This document shows, one piece after another, positions 34,696 through 43,167 of a stretch of 64,000 nucleotides of DNA. Within the stretch, counting starts at the first letter, position 1. Every line of letters begins with the position of its first letter. The notes below the pieces were generated by a model. That model was given only the letters and a program-made list of their open reading frames with translations, searched no databases and was not told the origin of the DNA. A program made the position numbers and the translations under genes. The DNA comes from Atopobium sp. (lineage in GTDB: Bacteria; Actinomycetota; Coriobacteriia; Coriobacteriales; Atopobiaceae): positions 17,896 through 81,895 of the forward strand of contig JABZHR010000006.1 of the NCBI GenBank assembly GCA_015258715.1, in the 5' to 3' direction.

Positions 34696-35217
34696 TTGCG
34701 TAAACACTGGCGAGCAATTGCTCAAATTGTTAAAACGCATGGTAAAAGAGGGGAGGTTGTGACGGTTCCCGTTCACAGCCTTCCTTCTCTTATAGCTGAA
34801 GGCATGACGGTTGTTCCTGTTCCGCCTGCACTTAAAGGCCCAAGGAAGTTCTTGGTTGTCTCTGTTGAGTCAGATGACAGAGAAGGTAGTCTTGTAACTT
34901 TTGAAGACGTAACTACCATCTCTGACGCAGAAGAGCTTGTGGGTAAAACGCTTCTGGTAGAAGAAGATTGTCTTCCAGAAAACTTTGGTCTGGTTAACGT
35001 TTCTCTGCTTGTTGGTAGAGAAGTCCTTGATATAGAACATGGTTCTCTGGGTGAAATTTCAGAGGTTCTTGTTGGACCTACACAAAATGTGTGGGTAATT
35101 GAGGGGTCTTTTGGCCAGGTAATGATGCCTGCCGTTGATGAATTTATCAAAGAGGCTCCAGTTGAGGGTCCCATTACCGTCTCAATTCCTCAGGGTCTTC
35201 TTAGGTTAGGTGAGTAG
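34696..35217 (+). CDS. rimM: 16S rRNA processing protein RimM
   Basis: 30S maturation factor that binds S19. 173 residues: N-terminal beta-barrel (AQIVKTHGKRGEVVTVPV) and C-terminal PRC barrel (VLVGPTQNVWVIEG, MMPAVDEFIKE). TTG start 2 bases after the khpA stop and without a clear ribosome site, so coupling is likely. Confidence 0.92.
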   Translation: MRKHWRAIAQIVKTHGKRGEVVTVPVHSLPSLIAEGMTVVPVPPALKGPRKFLVVSVESDDREGSLVTFEDVTTISDAEELVGKTLLVEEDCLPENFGLVNVSLLVGREVLDIEHGSLGEISEVLVGPTQNVWVIEGSFGQVMMPAVDEFIKEAPVEGPITVSIPQGLLRLGE

Positions 35218-35218
35218 T

Positions 35219-35968
35219 ATGCGTCTAGAAACGCTCTCAGTATTTCCTGAGATCTTCTCGCCCTATTTACATGCTTCTATTATGGGTAGAGCTCAAAAGG
35301 CAAACATTTTTGAGTTCTATGCGCATGATTTACGTGACTGGACACATGATAGACACCGTACGGTAGATGACGCGCCTTTTGGTGGCGGGCAAGGCATGCT
35401 TATGAAGCCTGCTCCTATTTTTGAGGCAGTTCGAGAGATTTCTGATCAGGCAGATGTCAAGCCTCACGTGGTGTTTTTCTCGCCAGTTGGTAGGCCGTAT
35501 ACTCAGGCTATTGCTCAAGAATTTGCTCAAAAAGAGCGCATTTTATTTGTTTGCGGCCGTTACGAGGGCATGGATGAGCGCGTCTATGAGCTGGCAGATG
35601 ACGTTATTTCTATGGGAGATTACGTTCTGACGGGCGGAGAGTTGCCTGCGCTTACCGTGATTGACTCGGTTGTGCGCCTGCTTCCCGGTGCGCTTGGCGA
35701 TGAGATGAGCTCGCAGGATGAGTCTTTCTCTGACGATGGACTTCTCGAGTATGCTCAGTACACGCGACCAGCAAACTTTGAGGGGCGAGAAGTTCCGTCT
35801 GTGCTTTTGTCAGGAGACCACGGTGCGGTAGCAATCTGGAGACGACAATCCGCACTTGCTCGCACACGTGCGTGGCGTCCAGACCTCTTAGAGAGCGCTC
35901 AGCTCACTGAGAAGGACAGAGCGTATTTAGCAGAGCTTGATCAGCAATCTGGTGATAACAATGAGTAG
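35219..35968 (+). CDS. trmD: tRNA (guanine-N1)-methyltransferase
   Basis: Methylates G37 of tRNAs with a G36, preventing frameshifts. About 249 residues with the SPOUT knot: DDAPFGGGQGM, FFSPVGRPYTQ, GRYEGMDERV and GDYVLTGGELPAL. ATG at 35219 directly follows the rimM stop; a GTG 9 bases upstream is an alternative. It contains three motif copies (35255, 35477, 35784), the densest cluster in the window. Confidence 0.96.
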   Translation: MRLETLSVFPEIFSPYLHASIMGRAQKANIFEFYAHDLRDWTHDRHRTVDDAPFGGGQGMLMKPAPIFEAVREISDQADVKPHVVFFSPVGRPYTQAIAQEFAQKERILFVCGRYEGMDERVYELADDVISMGDYVLTGGELPALTVIDSVVRLLPGALGDEMSSQDESFSDDGLLEYAQYTRPANFEGREVPSVLLSGDHGAVAIWRRQSALARTRAWRPDLLESAQLTEKDRAYLAELDQQSGDNNE

Positions 35969-36515
35969 TGGACACTCTAAAGTACTTGAAATTTTTGAAT
36001 ACCTGGTAATTGTTGCTATTGCCGTTGCGCTGGCATTTTTTATCAGGACTTTTGTTGCTGAGGTGTATGAGGTTCCAACAGGCTCCATGCTCAATACCAT
36101 TCAGCTGGGAGACCGTTTGGTAGGAGAGAAACTTACCTATCGCTTTGGCGGTACTCCTCAAGTAGGCGATGTGGTTACCTTTACCAGCCCTCAAAACCCC
36201 GATACGCTTTTAGTAAAGCGCGTCATTGCCACTGCAGGTCAAACGGTTGATTTGCGTGACGGCGCTGTGTATGTTGACGGTCAGCTTATCGACGAGCCTT
36301 ATACTGAAGGCAAGCCAACCTATTCTCTTGCGGATCGCACGGGTGCTGTAATTCAGAATTATCCGTATACTGTTCCTGCAGGTCATATTTTTGTTATGGG
36401 GGATAACAGAACAAACTCGTTGGATTCCAGATATTTTGGAGCTGTTGCGGTTTCTACCGTGACCTCTAAGGCAATGTTTATTTTCTGGCCCTTTGACCAT
36501 GCTCGCGGGCTATAG
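35961..36515 (+). CDS. lepB: Signal peptidase I
   Basis: Cleaves signal peptides of exported proteins. 184 residues with one N-terminal membrane helix (about 14-33), catalytic Ser in VPTGSML and catalytic Lys in LLVKRVIA, then MGDNRTNSLDSRYFG. ATG 35961 overlaps trmD by 8 bases. It would process the secreted protein at the right end. Confidence 0.94.
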   Translation: MSSGHSKVLEIFEYLVIVAIAVALAFFIRTFVAEVYEVPTGSMLNTIQLGDRLVGEKLTYRFGGTPQVGDVVTFTSPQNPDTLLVKRVIATAGQTVDLRDGAVYVDGQLIDEPYTEGKPTYSLADRTGAVIQNYPYTVPAGHIFVMGDNRTNSLDSRYFGAVAVSTVTSKAMFIFWPFDHARGL

Positions 36516-36548
36516 TACTTACGTCGGACATTTGAGAGAAAGAACATC

Positions 36549-37463
36549 ATGGGCGCAACACCACTTACGTTTCAAGATATGATTTTGACCCTTGAACACT
36601 ATTGGGCAGAAAAAGGTTGCACGGTCATGCAACCATACGACTCTGAGGTAGGCGCTGGTACCTTCCATACCGCAACTATCCTGCGCTCACTTGGCCCTGA
36701 CGCCTGGCGTACCTGCTATCCACAGCCATGCCGTCGTCCTGCTGATGGACGCTATGGCGAGAACCCCAATCGTTTGCAGCACTACTATCAGTTCCAGGTC
36801 TTGCTCAAGCCATCTCCCGCAGATTCCCAAGATCTCTATCTTGGTTCACTTGCTGCTATTGGCCTTGATCCAAAAGACCACGACGTTCGTTTTGTTGAGG
36901 ACGACTGGGAGAGTCCAACACTTGGCGCTTGGGGTCTTGGCTGGGAGGTCTGGCTCAATGGCATGGAGGTTACTCAGTTCACGTACTTCCAGCAGGTAGG
37001 TGGCATTGAGGTAGATCCTGTTCCTGTTGAGATTACCTATGGTCTTGAGCGTATTGCTATGTATGCTCAGGGTGTTGATTCCGTCTATGACCTGGTCTGG
37101 AGCTACCTACCAGACGGCACTCCAATGACGTATGGCCAGGTGTTCCTTGAGAACGAGCGCGAGTTCTCAACTTACAACTTTGAGGTCGCTAATATTGAGC
37201 TTATGCGCGAGAAGTTCGACGAGTATGAGGCAGAGTGTCATAGCTGCCTTGAGCGCAAGCTTCCACTTCCTGCATATGACTGCGTTATGAAGTGCAGCCA
37301 CGCTTTTAACTTGCTTGACTCTCGTGGTGCTCTTTCTGCTGTTGAAAGAGCTAACTATATTCTTCGCGTTCGTACCGTTGCTAAGGCATGCTGCGAATCG
37401 TATTTGGAGGAGGTTGCTTCTAAGAAAGCACCTGCATCAACTACTCAGGAGGAGGTGGCTTAA
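36549..37463 (+). CDS. glyQ: Glycyl-tRNA synthetase alpha subunit
   Basis: Catalytic subunit of the alpha2-beta2 enzyme. 304 residues; motifs QPYDSEVGAGTFHTATILR, YPQPCRRPADGRYGENPNR and GGIEVDPVPVEITYGLERIAMY. The stop is followed immediately by the glyS start. The C-terminal 15 residues are Lys/Ala/Thr-rich. Confidence 0.97.
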   Translation: MGATPLTFQDMILTLEHYWAEKGCTVMQPYDSEVGAGTFHTATILRSLGPDAWRTCYPQPCRRPADGRYGENPNRLQHYYQFQVLLKPSPADSQDLYLGSLAAIGLDPKDHDVRFVEDDWESPTLGAWGLGWEVWLNGMEVTQFTYFQQVGGIEVDPVPVEITYGLERIAMYAQGVDSVYDLVWSYLPDGTPMTYGQVFLENEREFSTYNFEVANIELMREKFDEYEAECHSCLERKLPLPAYDCVMKCSHAFNLLDSRGALSAVERANYILRVRTVAKACCESYLEEVASKKAPASTTQEEVA

Positions 37464-39551
37464 ATGGCTGAGGTTAGAGACTTCCTTTTTGAGATTGGTT
37501 CTGAAGAGATGCCTTCTGCTCCCTTGCAGAAAGCTATTGCTCAGTTCAATAAGCTCGTAGTTTCCGGACTTAAAGACTCTGGTCTGTCATTTGGAGAGGT
37601 TAAGATCCTCTCGACACCTCGTCGTTTAACCGCCTACGTTAAGGACGTTGCTGAGGCAACAGAAGAGATTTCTGAGGTCAAGCGTGGTCCTAAGGCAGAA
37701 ATTGCTTTTGATGCAGAGGGCAGGCCAACCAAGGCTGCTGAAGGATTTGCTCGTAAGTGCGGTGTAAGTGCTGATGCGCTGACCAGTCGTGTAGATACCG
37801 ATGGTCACGAGTACGTTTTTGCGGAGCTCAACATTCCTTCAGTTCCTGCTACAAAGATCCTCTCCGAGCTGGCAACTTCTTGGATTTCTGCTCTTGACTG
37901 GCCTCGCAGCCAGCGCTGGGGCTCTTTCCACGAGCGCTATGTTCGCCCTGTTCGTTGGCTTTGCGTCCTCTTTGGTTCAGAGATTGTTCCTGTTACGTAC
38001 GCTGATGTAACTAGCTCAAACACCACTCAGGGCCACCGCGTTCTTGGACCTGGTTACCATGAGGTAGCTACTCCAGCTGACTATGAGCAGGTTCTCAAAA
38101 ACGCTGGTGTTTTGCTACAGGAGCAGCGCAAAGACGTTATTCTCGCCGGCATTAAAGAGGTTGAGGCTGCTCGTCCAGGATCTCACGTTGATATGCCAGA
38201 GAAGGTCTTTGAGGAGGTCATCAACCTTACCGAGTGGCCTCAGGTTCTTGTAGGCACCTTTGACGAGGAATTCCTTAACGTTCCTTCAGAGATCATTACT
38301 GAATCCATGCTCTCTAACCAGCGTTATTTTCCAATCTATGACGCTCATGGCAAGCTGACTCGAGAGTTTATTGTGGTTTCAAATGCAGATCCATCTTGCG
38401 CAGAGCGCGTCATTGACGGCAACGAGCGTGTTGTTCGTGCTCGTCTCGACGACGCTAAGTTCTTCTTTGAGGAGGACTTGAAGCATACGCTTGATGAGTT
38501 TGCTCAGCGCCTTGAGACTGTTGTCTTCCAGGAGAAGCTCGGAACCGTTTTGCAGAAGACTCAGCGTATGGAGGCTCTTGCTGCAGAGATTGCGCTTGAC
38601 GAGACTTCCAACAAAGAAGAGGCTGAGCTTGCTGCTCGCGCCGCTCACCTTGCAAAGGCAGACCTTGTCAGCCAGGCGGTTGTCGAGTTCACCAGCCAGC
38701 AGGGTGTCATGGGTGGCTACTACGCAGATGCTGCTGGCGAGAAGAGCGATGTAGCTGCAGCAATTCGCGAGCACTATCGTCCTCGCTTTGCCGGCGACGA
38801 GCTCCCAAGTGGTCAGATTGGTCGTTTTGTAGCCATTGCTGACAAGCTTGATACCATCTGCGGCATCTTTGCTATCAACGAGCCACCAACCGGCTCTTCC
38901 GATCCTTACGCTGTTCGTCGTGCAGCTATTGGTGTTATTGCACTGGTCCGCTCAACGGCACACCTTGACCTCAAGAAGCTTATTGCAAGCTCTCTGGAGC
39001 TCTACCGCCAGCAGGGTCTTGTTGTTGACGAGTCTGTTCAGTCTCAGGTTGAGCAGTACTTTATTGGCCGCCTTGCATCTATTGCAAAGGACGAGAAGAT
39101 CTCTGCAGATGCTATTGAGGCTGTCAGTGCAATTGGCGTTATTAATCCTGATGAGTTCCTTCAGCGTGCTCGTGCACTTGATGAGGCACGTCAGAACGAG
39201 CCTGAGCTCTTTGAGGACCTTGCTACTGCTTATGCACGTGCAGCCCACCTCAGCGATGCTTCACTTGGCACAGAAGTTGATACAGAGCTTCTTACTGAGC
39301 CAGAGAAGTCGTTGCTTTCTGCTTGTGAAGAGGGCCAGAAGCAGGTGGCTTCCGCTCTTGCTGGTTCAGACTATGCTGCTGCTGTTTCTGCACTGTCACA
39401 ACTGCGTGAGCCAATTGACATTTTCTTCGATAAAGTGCTTGTCATGGATGAAAACGATACCGTTCGCCGAAATCGTTTACGTCTTTTGAACAAGTTTGCC
39501 CAGGTATTTAGTAATGTCGCCGATATTAGTGTGCTTTCTCGTAAGAAGTAG
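37464..39551 (+). CDS. glyS: Glycyl-tRNA synthetase beta subunit
   Basis: tRNA-binding and support subunit. 695 residues, normal length: FLFEIGSEEMPSA, STPRRL, SQRWGSFHERYVRPVRWL, and the HD-like and anticodon domains (MGGYYADAAGE, NRLRLLNKFAQVF). Zero spacing to glyQ. Two motif copies are inside it (38140, 38736). Confidence 0.97.
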   Translation: MAEVRDFLFEIGSEEMPSAPLQKAIAQFNKLVVSGLKDSGLSFGEVKILSTPRRLTAYVKDVAEATEEISEVKRGPKAEIAFDAEGRPTKAAEGFARKCGVSADALTSRVDTDGHEYVFAELNIPSVPATKILSELATSWISALDWPRSQRWGSFHERYVRPVRWLCVLFGSEIVPVTYADVTSSNTTQGHRVLGPGYHEVATPADYEQVLKNAGVLLQEQRKDVILAGIKEVEAARPGSHVDMPEKVFEEVINLTEWPQVLVGTFDEEFLNVPSEIITESMLSNQRYFPIYDAHGKLTREFIVVSNADPSCAERVIDGNERVVRARLDDAKFFFEEDLKHTLDEFAQRLETVVFQEKLGTVLQKTQRMEALAAEIALDETSNKEEAELAARAAHLAKADLVSQAVVEFTSQQGVMGGYYADAAGEKSDVAAAIREHYRPRFAGDELPSGQIGRFVAIADKLDTICGIFAINEPPTGSSDPYAVRRAAIGVIALVRSTAHLDLKKLIASSLELYRQQGLVVDESVQSQVEQYFIGRLASIAKDEKISADAIEAVSAIGVINPDEFLQRARALDEARQNEPELFEDLATAYARAAHLSDASLGTEVDTELLTEPEKSLLSACEEGQKQVASALAGSDYAAAVSALSQLREPIDIFFDKVLVMDENDTVRRNRLRLLNKFAQVFSNVADISVLSRKK

Positions 39552-39613
39552 AGTACGCTTAGGTTAGGTAAATGTTTGTATCTTTCTGAATACTTGACTG
39601 AAAGGGTTACAGC

Positions 39614-40009
39614 ATGAGCACACTTGATATTGACAACAACACTCTTGGTGACGGTCTGCCTATCGTCTATGTTTTGTCAGACTCTCGCGGAGAGACTGGT
39701 GCTGCAGTAGTTAAGGCTGCTGCTGCTCAGTTTGGCGATGATTCCGTAGAGATTGTAAGGGTTCCAAATATTCATAACGTTGAAGACGTTCGCGCGTATT
39801 TCAATGAGCATGAAGATGAGGATCGCCCTCGTGCAGTCTTCCACACCTTTGCAGATGGCTCTCTCAGAAGAGAGATTCGTCGTGAGCTTGATCAGCGCCT
39901 CATCCCATCTATTGACCTTCTGGGACCAGCAGTAAACGTTATTTCTACGCTTACGGGTGAAGAGCCAAGTCATGCAATTGGCGCATTCTTTGAGGGAGTT
40001 ACGCGCTAA
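39614..40009 (+). CDS. Half-length PPDK regulatory protein homologue (N-terminal domain only)
   Basis: 131 residues matching the N-terminal half of the DUF299 kinase/pyrophosphorylase that switches pyruvate phosphate dikinase on and off: VYVLSDSRGETGAAVVKAAAAQF, VFHTFADGSLRREIRREL, IDLLGP. Full members are about 270 residues and continue with a P-loop (GVSRTSKTP-like). Here a stop follows FFEGVTR and the next bases form a terminator, with no trace of the kinase half in any frame before ppdK. The frame itself is clean with its own ribosome site (GAAAGGG). It may be a retained ligand-binding remnant. Neighbour ppdK supports the assignment. Confidence 0.8.
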   Translation: MSTLDIDNNTLGDGLPIVYVLSDSRGETGAAVVKAAAAQFGDDSVEIVRVPNIHNVEDVRAYFNEHEDEDRPRAVFHTFADGSLRREIRRELDQRLIPSIDLLGPAVNVISTLTGEEPSHAIGAFFEGVTR

Positions 40010-40043
40010 GAGAGTGCTGATGCCTCAAAATATCAAAAAGTTA

Positions 40044-40078
40044 AATGAGCATCCATTTGGGGTGCTCATTTTCTTTAT
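40044..40078 (+). terminator. Terminator after the PPDK-regulator homologue
   Basis: AATGAGCA (40044-40051) pairs with TGCTCATT (40063-40070), followed by TTCTTT. A T-rich but interrupted tail makes it moderate in strength. Confidence 0.65.
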
Positions 40079-40122
40079 GGAGAATTTCACAATTTGCAAT
40101 CATAAGTTTACAAATAATTCTG

Positions 40123-40151
40123 TGAACGGTCGATATTGACCGCTCACCGTT
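40123..40151. promoter_or_regulatory. Nested inverted repeats upstream of ppdK
   Basis: CGGTC (40127-40131) with GACCG (40138-40142), and AACGGT (40125-40130) with ACCGTT (40146-40151), lie in the 281-base gap before ppdK. They could be an operator. A firm promoter was not found in this gap; the sequence is AT-rich up to 40190. Confidence 0.3.
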
Positions 40152-40290
40152 ATTTTGTTCAGATGAATCGCGTAGGTTGGTAACATACTATGAATGTGAG
40201 GATAGAACCAACTTTGTTTGGTTTGATGTCTTTACGTTCAATCGTGTTGGTGCACGCTTTGCGTGTGACAGTTTGAGAGTTTGGAGTGTT

Positions 40291-43053
40291 ATGTCCGAGA
40301 AGCACGTTTACAGCTTCGGAAAGGACCACGCCGGTAACGATGTTACTGAGGTCGCTGGCGCATCCGTAGAAGAGGCAAAGTGGATTGTTGGTGGCAAGGG
40401 AGCAAACCTTGCAGAGATGTCTAAGATTGGCCTGCCTGTACCTCCAGGATTCTCAATTACTTGCCAAACTTGCGTTGCTTATTCCAACAACGGCAACGTC
40501 TGGCCTGAGGGCGTCACTGATGAGATTGACGCAGCTATGGCTACCCTTGAGGAGCGCATGGGCAAGAAGCTCGGCGATGCAGAAGATCCACTGCTTGTCT
40601 CCGTCCGTTCTGGTGCACCATTCTCCATGCCTGGCATGATGGACACTGTTCTTAACCTTGGTCTTAACGATGAGTCCGTTCAGGGCCTCATTAAGCAGAC
40701 TGGTAACGAGCGCTTTGCTTGGGACTCTTACCGTCGTTTTGTTCAGATGTTCTCTGGCGTTGTTATGGGCGTCTCTGGACAGCTCTTTGAGGATGCAATT
40801 GCTGCTAAGAAGGCCGAGAAGGGCGTTAAGCTTGATACAGAGCTGGACGCAAATGACCTTCGTGACCTTGTAACTTGGTTCAAGGGCATCTTTGCTGCAA
40901 ACGTTGACGTTAAGGAGCACCCAGAGGTCTCCAAGAACGGCTACGCTGTCTTTCCATCTGATCCTTACCTCCAGCTCCGCCTTGCTGAGCAGGCAGTCTT
41001 TGGTTCTTGGATGAATGACCGCGCAATCCTTTACCGCAAGCAGAACAAGATTCCTGATGAGCTTGGTACTGCAGTTAACGTTCAGGTCATGGTCTTTGGT
41101 AACAAGGGTGAGACTTCTGCAACTGGCGTTGCATTTACTCGTAACCCTGCAGATGGTACCAACGAGCGCTACGGTGACTTCCTGATCAATGCTCAGGGCG
41201 AGGACGTTGTTGCTGGTATTCGTAACACTGAGCCTATTGCAGACCTTGTTAAGGTTCCTGCACTCAAGGAGGCAGGCGAGGAGCTCTTCCACGTCTTTGA
41301 GATTCTTGAGGATCACTACGCAGACATGATGGACATCGAGTTCACCATTGAGAATGGTAAGCTCTGGATGCTTCAGACTCGTGTTGGTAAGCGTACTGCT
41401 CTCTCTGCACTTAAGGTTGCAATTCAGATGTACGAAGAGGGTCGTATTACTAAGGAGCAGGCTGTTTCTCGCGTTGCTCCTGAGCAGCTCGATCAGCTTC
41501 TGCACCCACAGTTTGATCCTAACGCTGAGTACGAGACCATTGCTAAGGGTCTTAACGCTTCTCCTGGTGCAGCTGTTGGTGCTGCAGTCTTCTCTTCTGC
41601 AGACGCTGAGGCTTTTGCAGAGGCAGGCAAGCCTTGTATTCTTGTCCGTTGGGAGACCACTCCAGATGACCTCCACGGCATGGTTGCTGCAGAGGGCATC
41701 CTAACTTCCCACGGCGGCAAGACCAGCCACGCAGCTGTTATTGCTCGTGGTATGGGCGCTCCTTGCGTCTGCGGTGTTGATACACTTCGTATTGACGCTG
41801 CTAACAAGCGCTTCACCGTTGCTGATTCCGGCCTTGTTGTTAACGAGGGCGATGTTATCTCCATCGACGGTACCACTGGTGACGTCATCCTTGGTGCTGT
41901 TGAGCTTGTCCAGCCAGAGCTTTCTGGTGACCTCCAGACCATCCTTGCATGGGCAGATGAGGTCCGCCTTGACGAGTCCCGTGGTCGCGTCATTGGTGTA
42001 CGTGCAAACGCTGATAACCCAGCAGATGCTCAGACTTCCGTTGATAACGGCGCTGAGGCAATTGGTCTTGACCGTACAGAGCACATGTTCCTTGGTGAGC
42101 GTAAGCACCTCATTCAGGACTTCATTCTTGCAGACTCTGAGGACGTTAAGCAGCTTGCTATTGAGCAGCTTGGTCGTGCTCAGAAGGGTGACTTCCTTGG
42201 TATGTTCAAGGTAATGGACGGCAAAGACGTTGTTGTCCGTCTTCTTGACCCACCACTGCATGAGTTCCTTGATTCCCCACGTGAGCTTGACGTTGAGATT
42301 GCTCATGATGAGGAGCAGGGTAAGGACGCCGCTGCAAAGCGTGCTCTTCTCGCTAAGTTTGACGCCTTCCAGGAGGCAAACCCAATGCTCGGCCTCCGTG
42401 GCTGCCGCCTTGGCCTTGTCTACCCAGAGCTCAACGTTATGCAGGTTCGTGCTATCGCAAGCGCAGCTGCAGAGCTCAAGCGCGTTGGTCTTGACCCTCG
42501 CCCAGAGATCATGGTTCCTCTGGTTGGCTTCGAAGAGGAGCTCATCCAGGTCCGTGAAGAGGTTGAGGAGACCATCAAGCAGGTTGCTGATGAGTACGGT
42601 GTTGAGCTCAACATCCCAGTTGGTACCATGATCGAGCTCCCACGTGCAGCTATCATGTCTGAGGAGATTGCTAAGCACGCAGACTTCTTCTCCTTCGGTA
42701 CTAACGACCTCACCCAGACTTGCCTTGGCTTCTCTCGTGACGACGTTGAGTCTGCATTCATGCCTCTCTATCTTGAGCGCAAGATTGTTAAGACCAACCC
42801 ATTTGCAACCCTTGATAAGGGTGTCGCAGAGCTTGTCCGTATGGGCGTTGAGGGTGGCCGTAAGGGTAATCCTAACCTCACCATTGGTGTCTGCGGTGAG
42901 ACTGGTGGCGATCCAGAGTCCATCCACATGTACTACAACCTTGGTCTTGACTATGTCTCCTGCTCACCATATCGTGTACCAATTGCACGTCTTGCTGCAG
43001 CACAGGCTAAGATTCAGGCTAACGGTGGTCCACAGAAGATTGCTACTAAGTAG
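40291..43053 (+). CDS. ppdK: Pyruvate phosphate dikinase
   Basis: Interconverts pyruvate, ATP and phosphate with PEP, AMP and pyrophosphate; in fermenters it can serve glycolysis or gluconeogenesis. About 920 residues: ATP-grasp (GGKGANLAEMS, SVRSGAPFSMPGMMDTVLNLG), phosphohistidine domain GGKTSHAAVIARGMG with the His, and PEP-binding barrel (CGETGGDPES with the catalytic Cys). The ATG at 40291, after TTGGAG, is chosen over an upstream frame from 40177 that has no family match. Codon use looks highly biased (GTT, CTT, GCA), pointing to high expression. Followed by a strong terminator. Confidence 0.96.
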   Translation: MSEKHVYSFGKDHAGNDVTEVAGASVEEAKWIVGGKGANLAEMSKIGLPVPPGFSITCQTCVAYSNNGNVWPEGVTDEIDAAMATLEERMGKKLGDAEDPLLVSVRSGAPFSMPGMMDTVLNLGLNDESVQGLIKQTGNERFAWDSYRRFVQMFSGVVMGVSGQLFEDAIAAKKAEKGVKLDTELDANDLRDLVTWFKGIFAANVDVKEHPEVSKNGYAVFPSDPYLQLRLAEQAVFGSWMNDRAILYRKQNKIPDELGTAVNVQVMVFGNKGETSATGVAFTRNPADGTNERYGDFLINAQGEDVVAGIRNTEPIADLVKVPALKEAGEELFHVFEILEDHYADMMDIEFTIENGKLWMLQTRVGKRTALSALKVAIQMYEEGRITKEQAVSRVAPEQLDQLLHPQFDPNAEYETIAKGLNASPGAAVGAAVFSSADAEAFAEAGKPCILVRWETTPDDLHGMVAAEGILTSHGGKTSHAAVIARGMGAPCVCGVDTLRIDAANKRFTVADSGLVVNEGDVISIDGTTGDVILGAVELVQPELSGDLQTILAWADEVRLDESRGRVIGVRANADNPADAQTSVDNGAEAIGLDRTEHMFLGERKHLIQDFILADSEDVKQLAIEQLGRAQKGDFLGMFKVMDGKDVVVRLLDPPLHEFLDSPRELDVEIAHDEEQGKDAAAKRALLAKFDAFQEANPMLGLRGCRLGLVYPELNVMQVRAIASAAAELKRVGLDPRPEIMVPLVGFEEELIQVREEVEETIKQVADEYGVELNIPVGTMIELPRAAIMSEEIAKHADFFSFGTNDLTQTCLGFSRDDVESAFMPLYLERKIVKTNPFATLDKGVAELVRMGVEGGRKGNPNLTIGVCGETGGDPESIHMYYNLGLDYVSCSPYRVPIARLAAAQAKIQANGGPQKIATK

Positions 43054-43084
43054 GTTTTCTTCTAGACACACTGCAACAAACTCT

Positions 43085-43112
43085 AGAGGGCGGCTTCGGT
43101 CGCCCTCTTTTG
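43085..43112 (+). terminator. ppdK terminator
   Basis: AGAGGGCG (43085-43092), loop GCTTCGGT, CGCCCTCT (43101-43108) and a T-run. Confidence 0.88.
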
Positions 43113-43167
43113 CTAGACAGTAATATCCTGCTATTATGAGGTAAAGATGCAGGTACAAGGAGGTTCT

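Noticed and set aside
40453..42927. Two antisense frames of over 400 codons opposite ppdK
   Set aside because: They mirror the strong codon bias of ppdK, lack ribosome sites and show no protein-like motifs; ppdK itself is certain.
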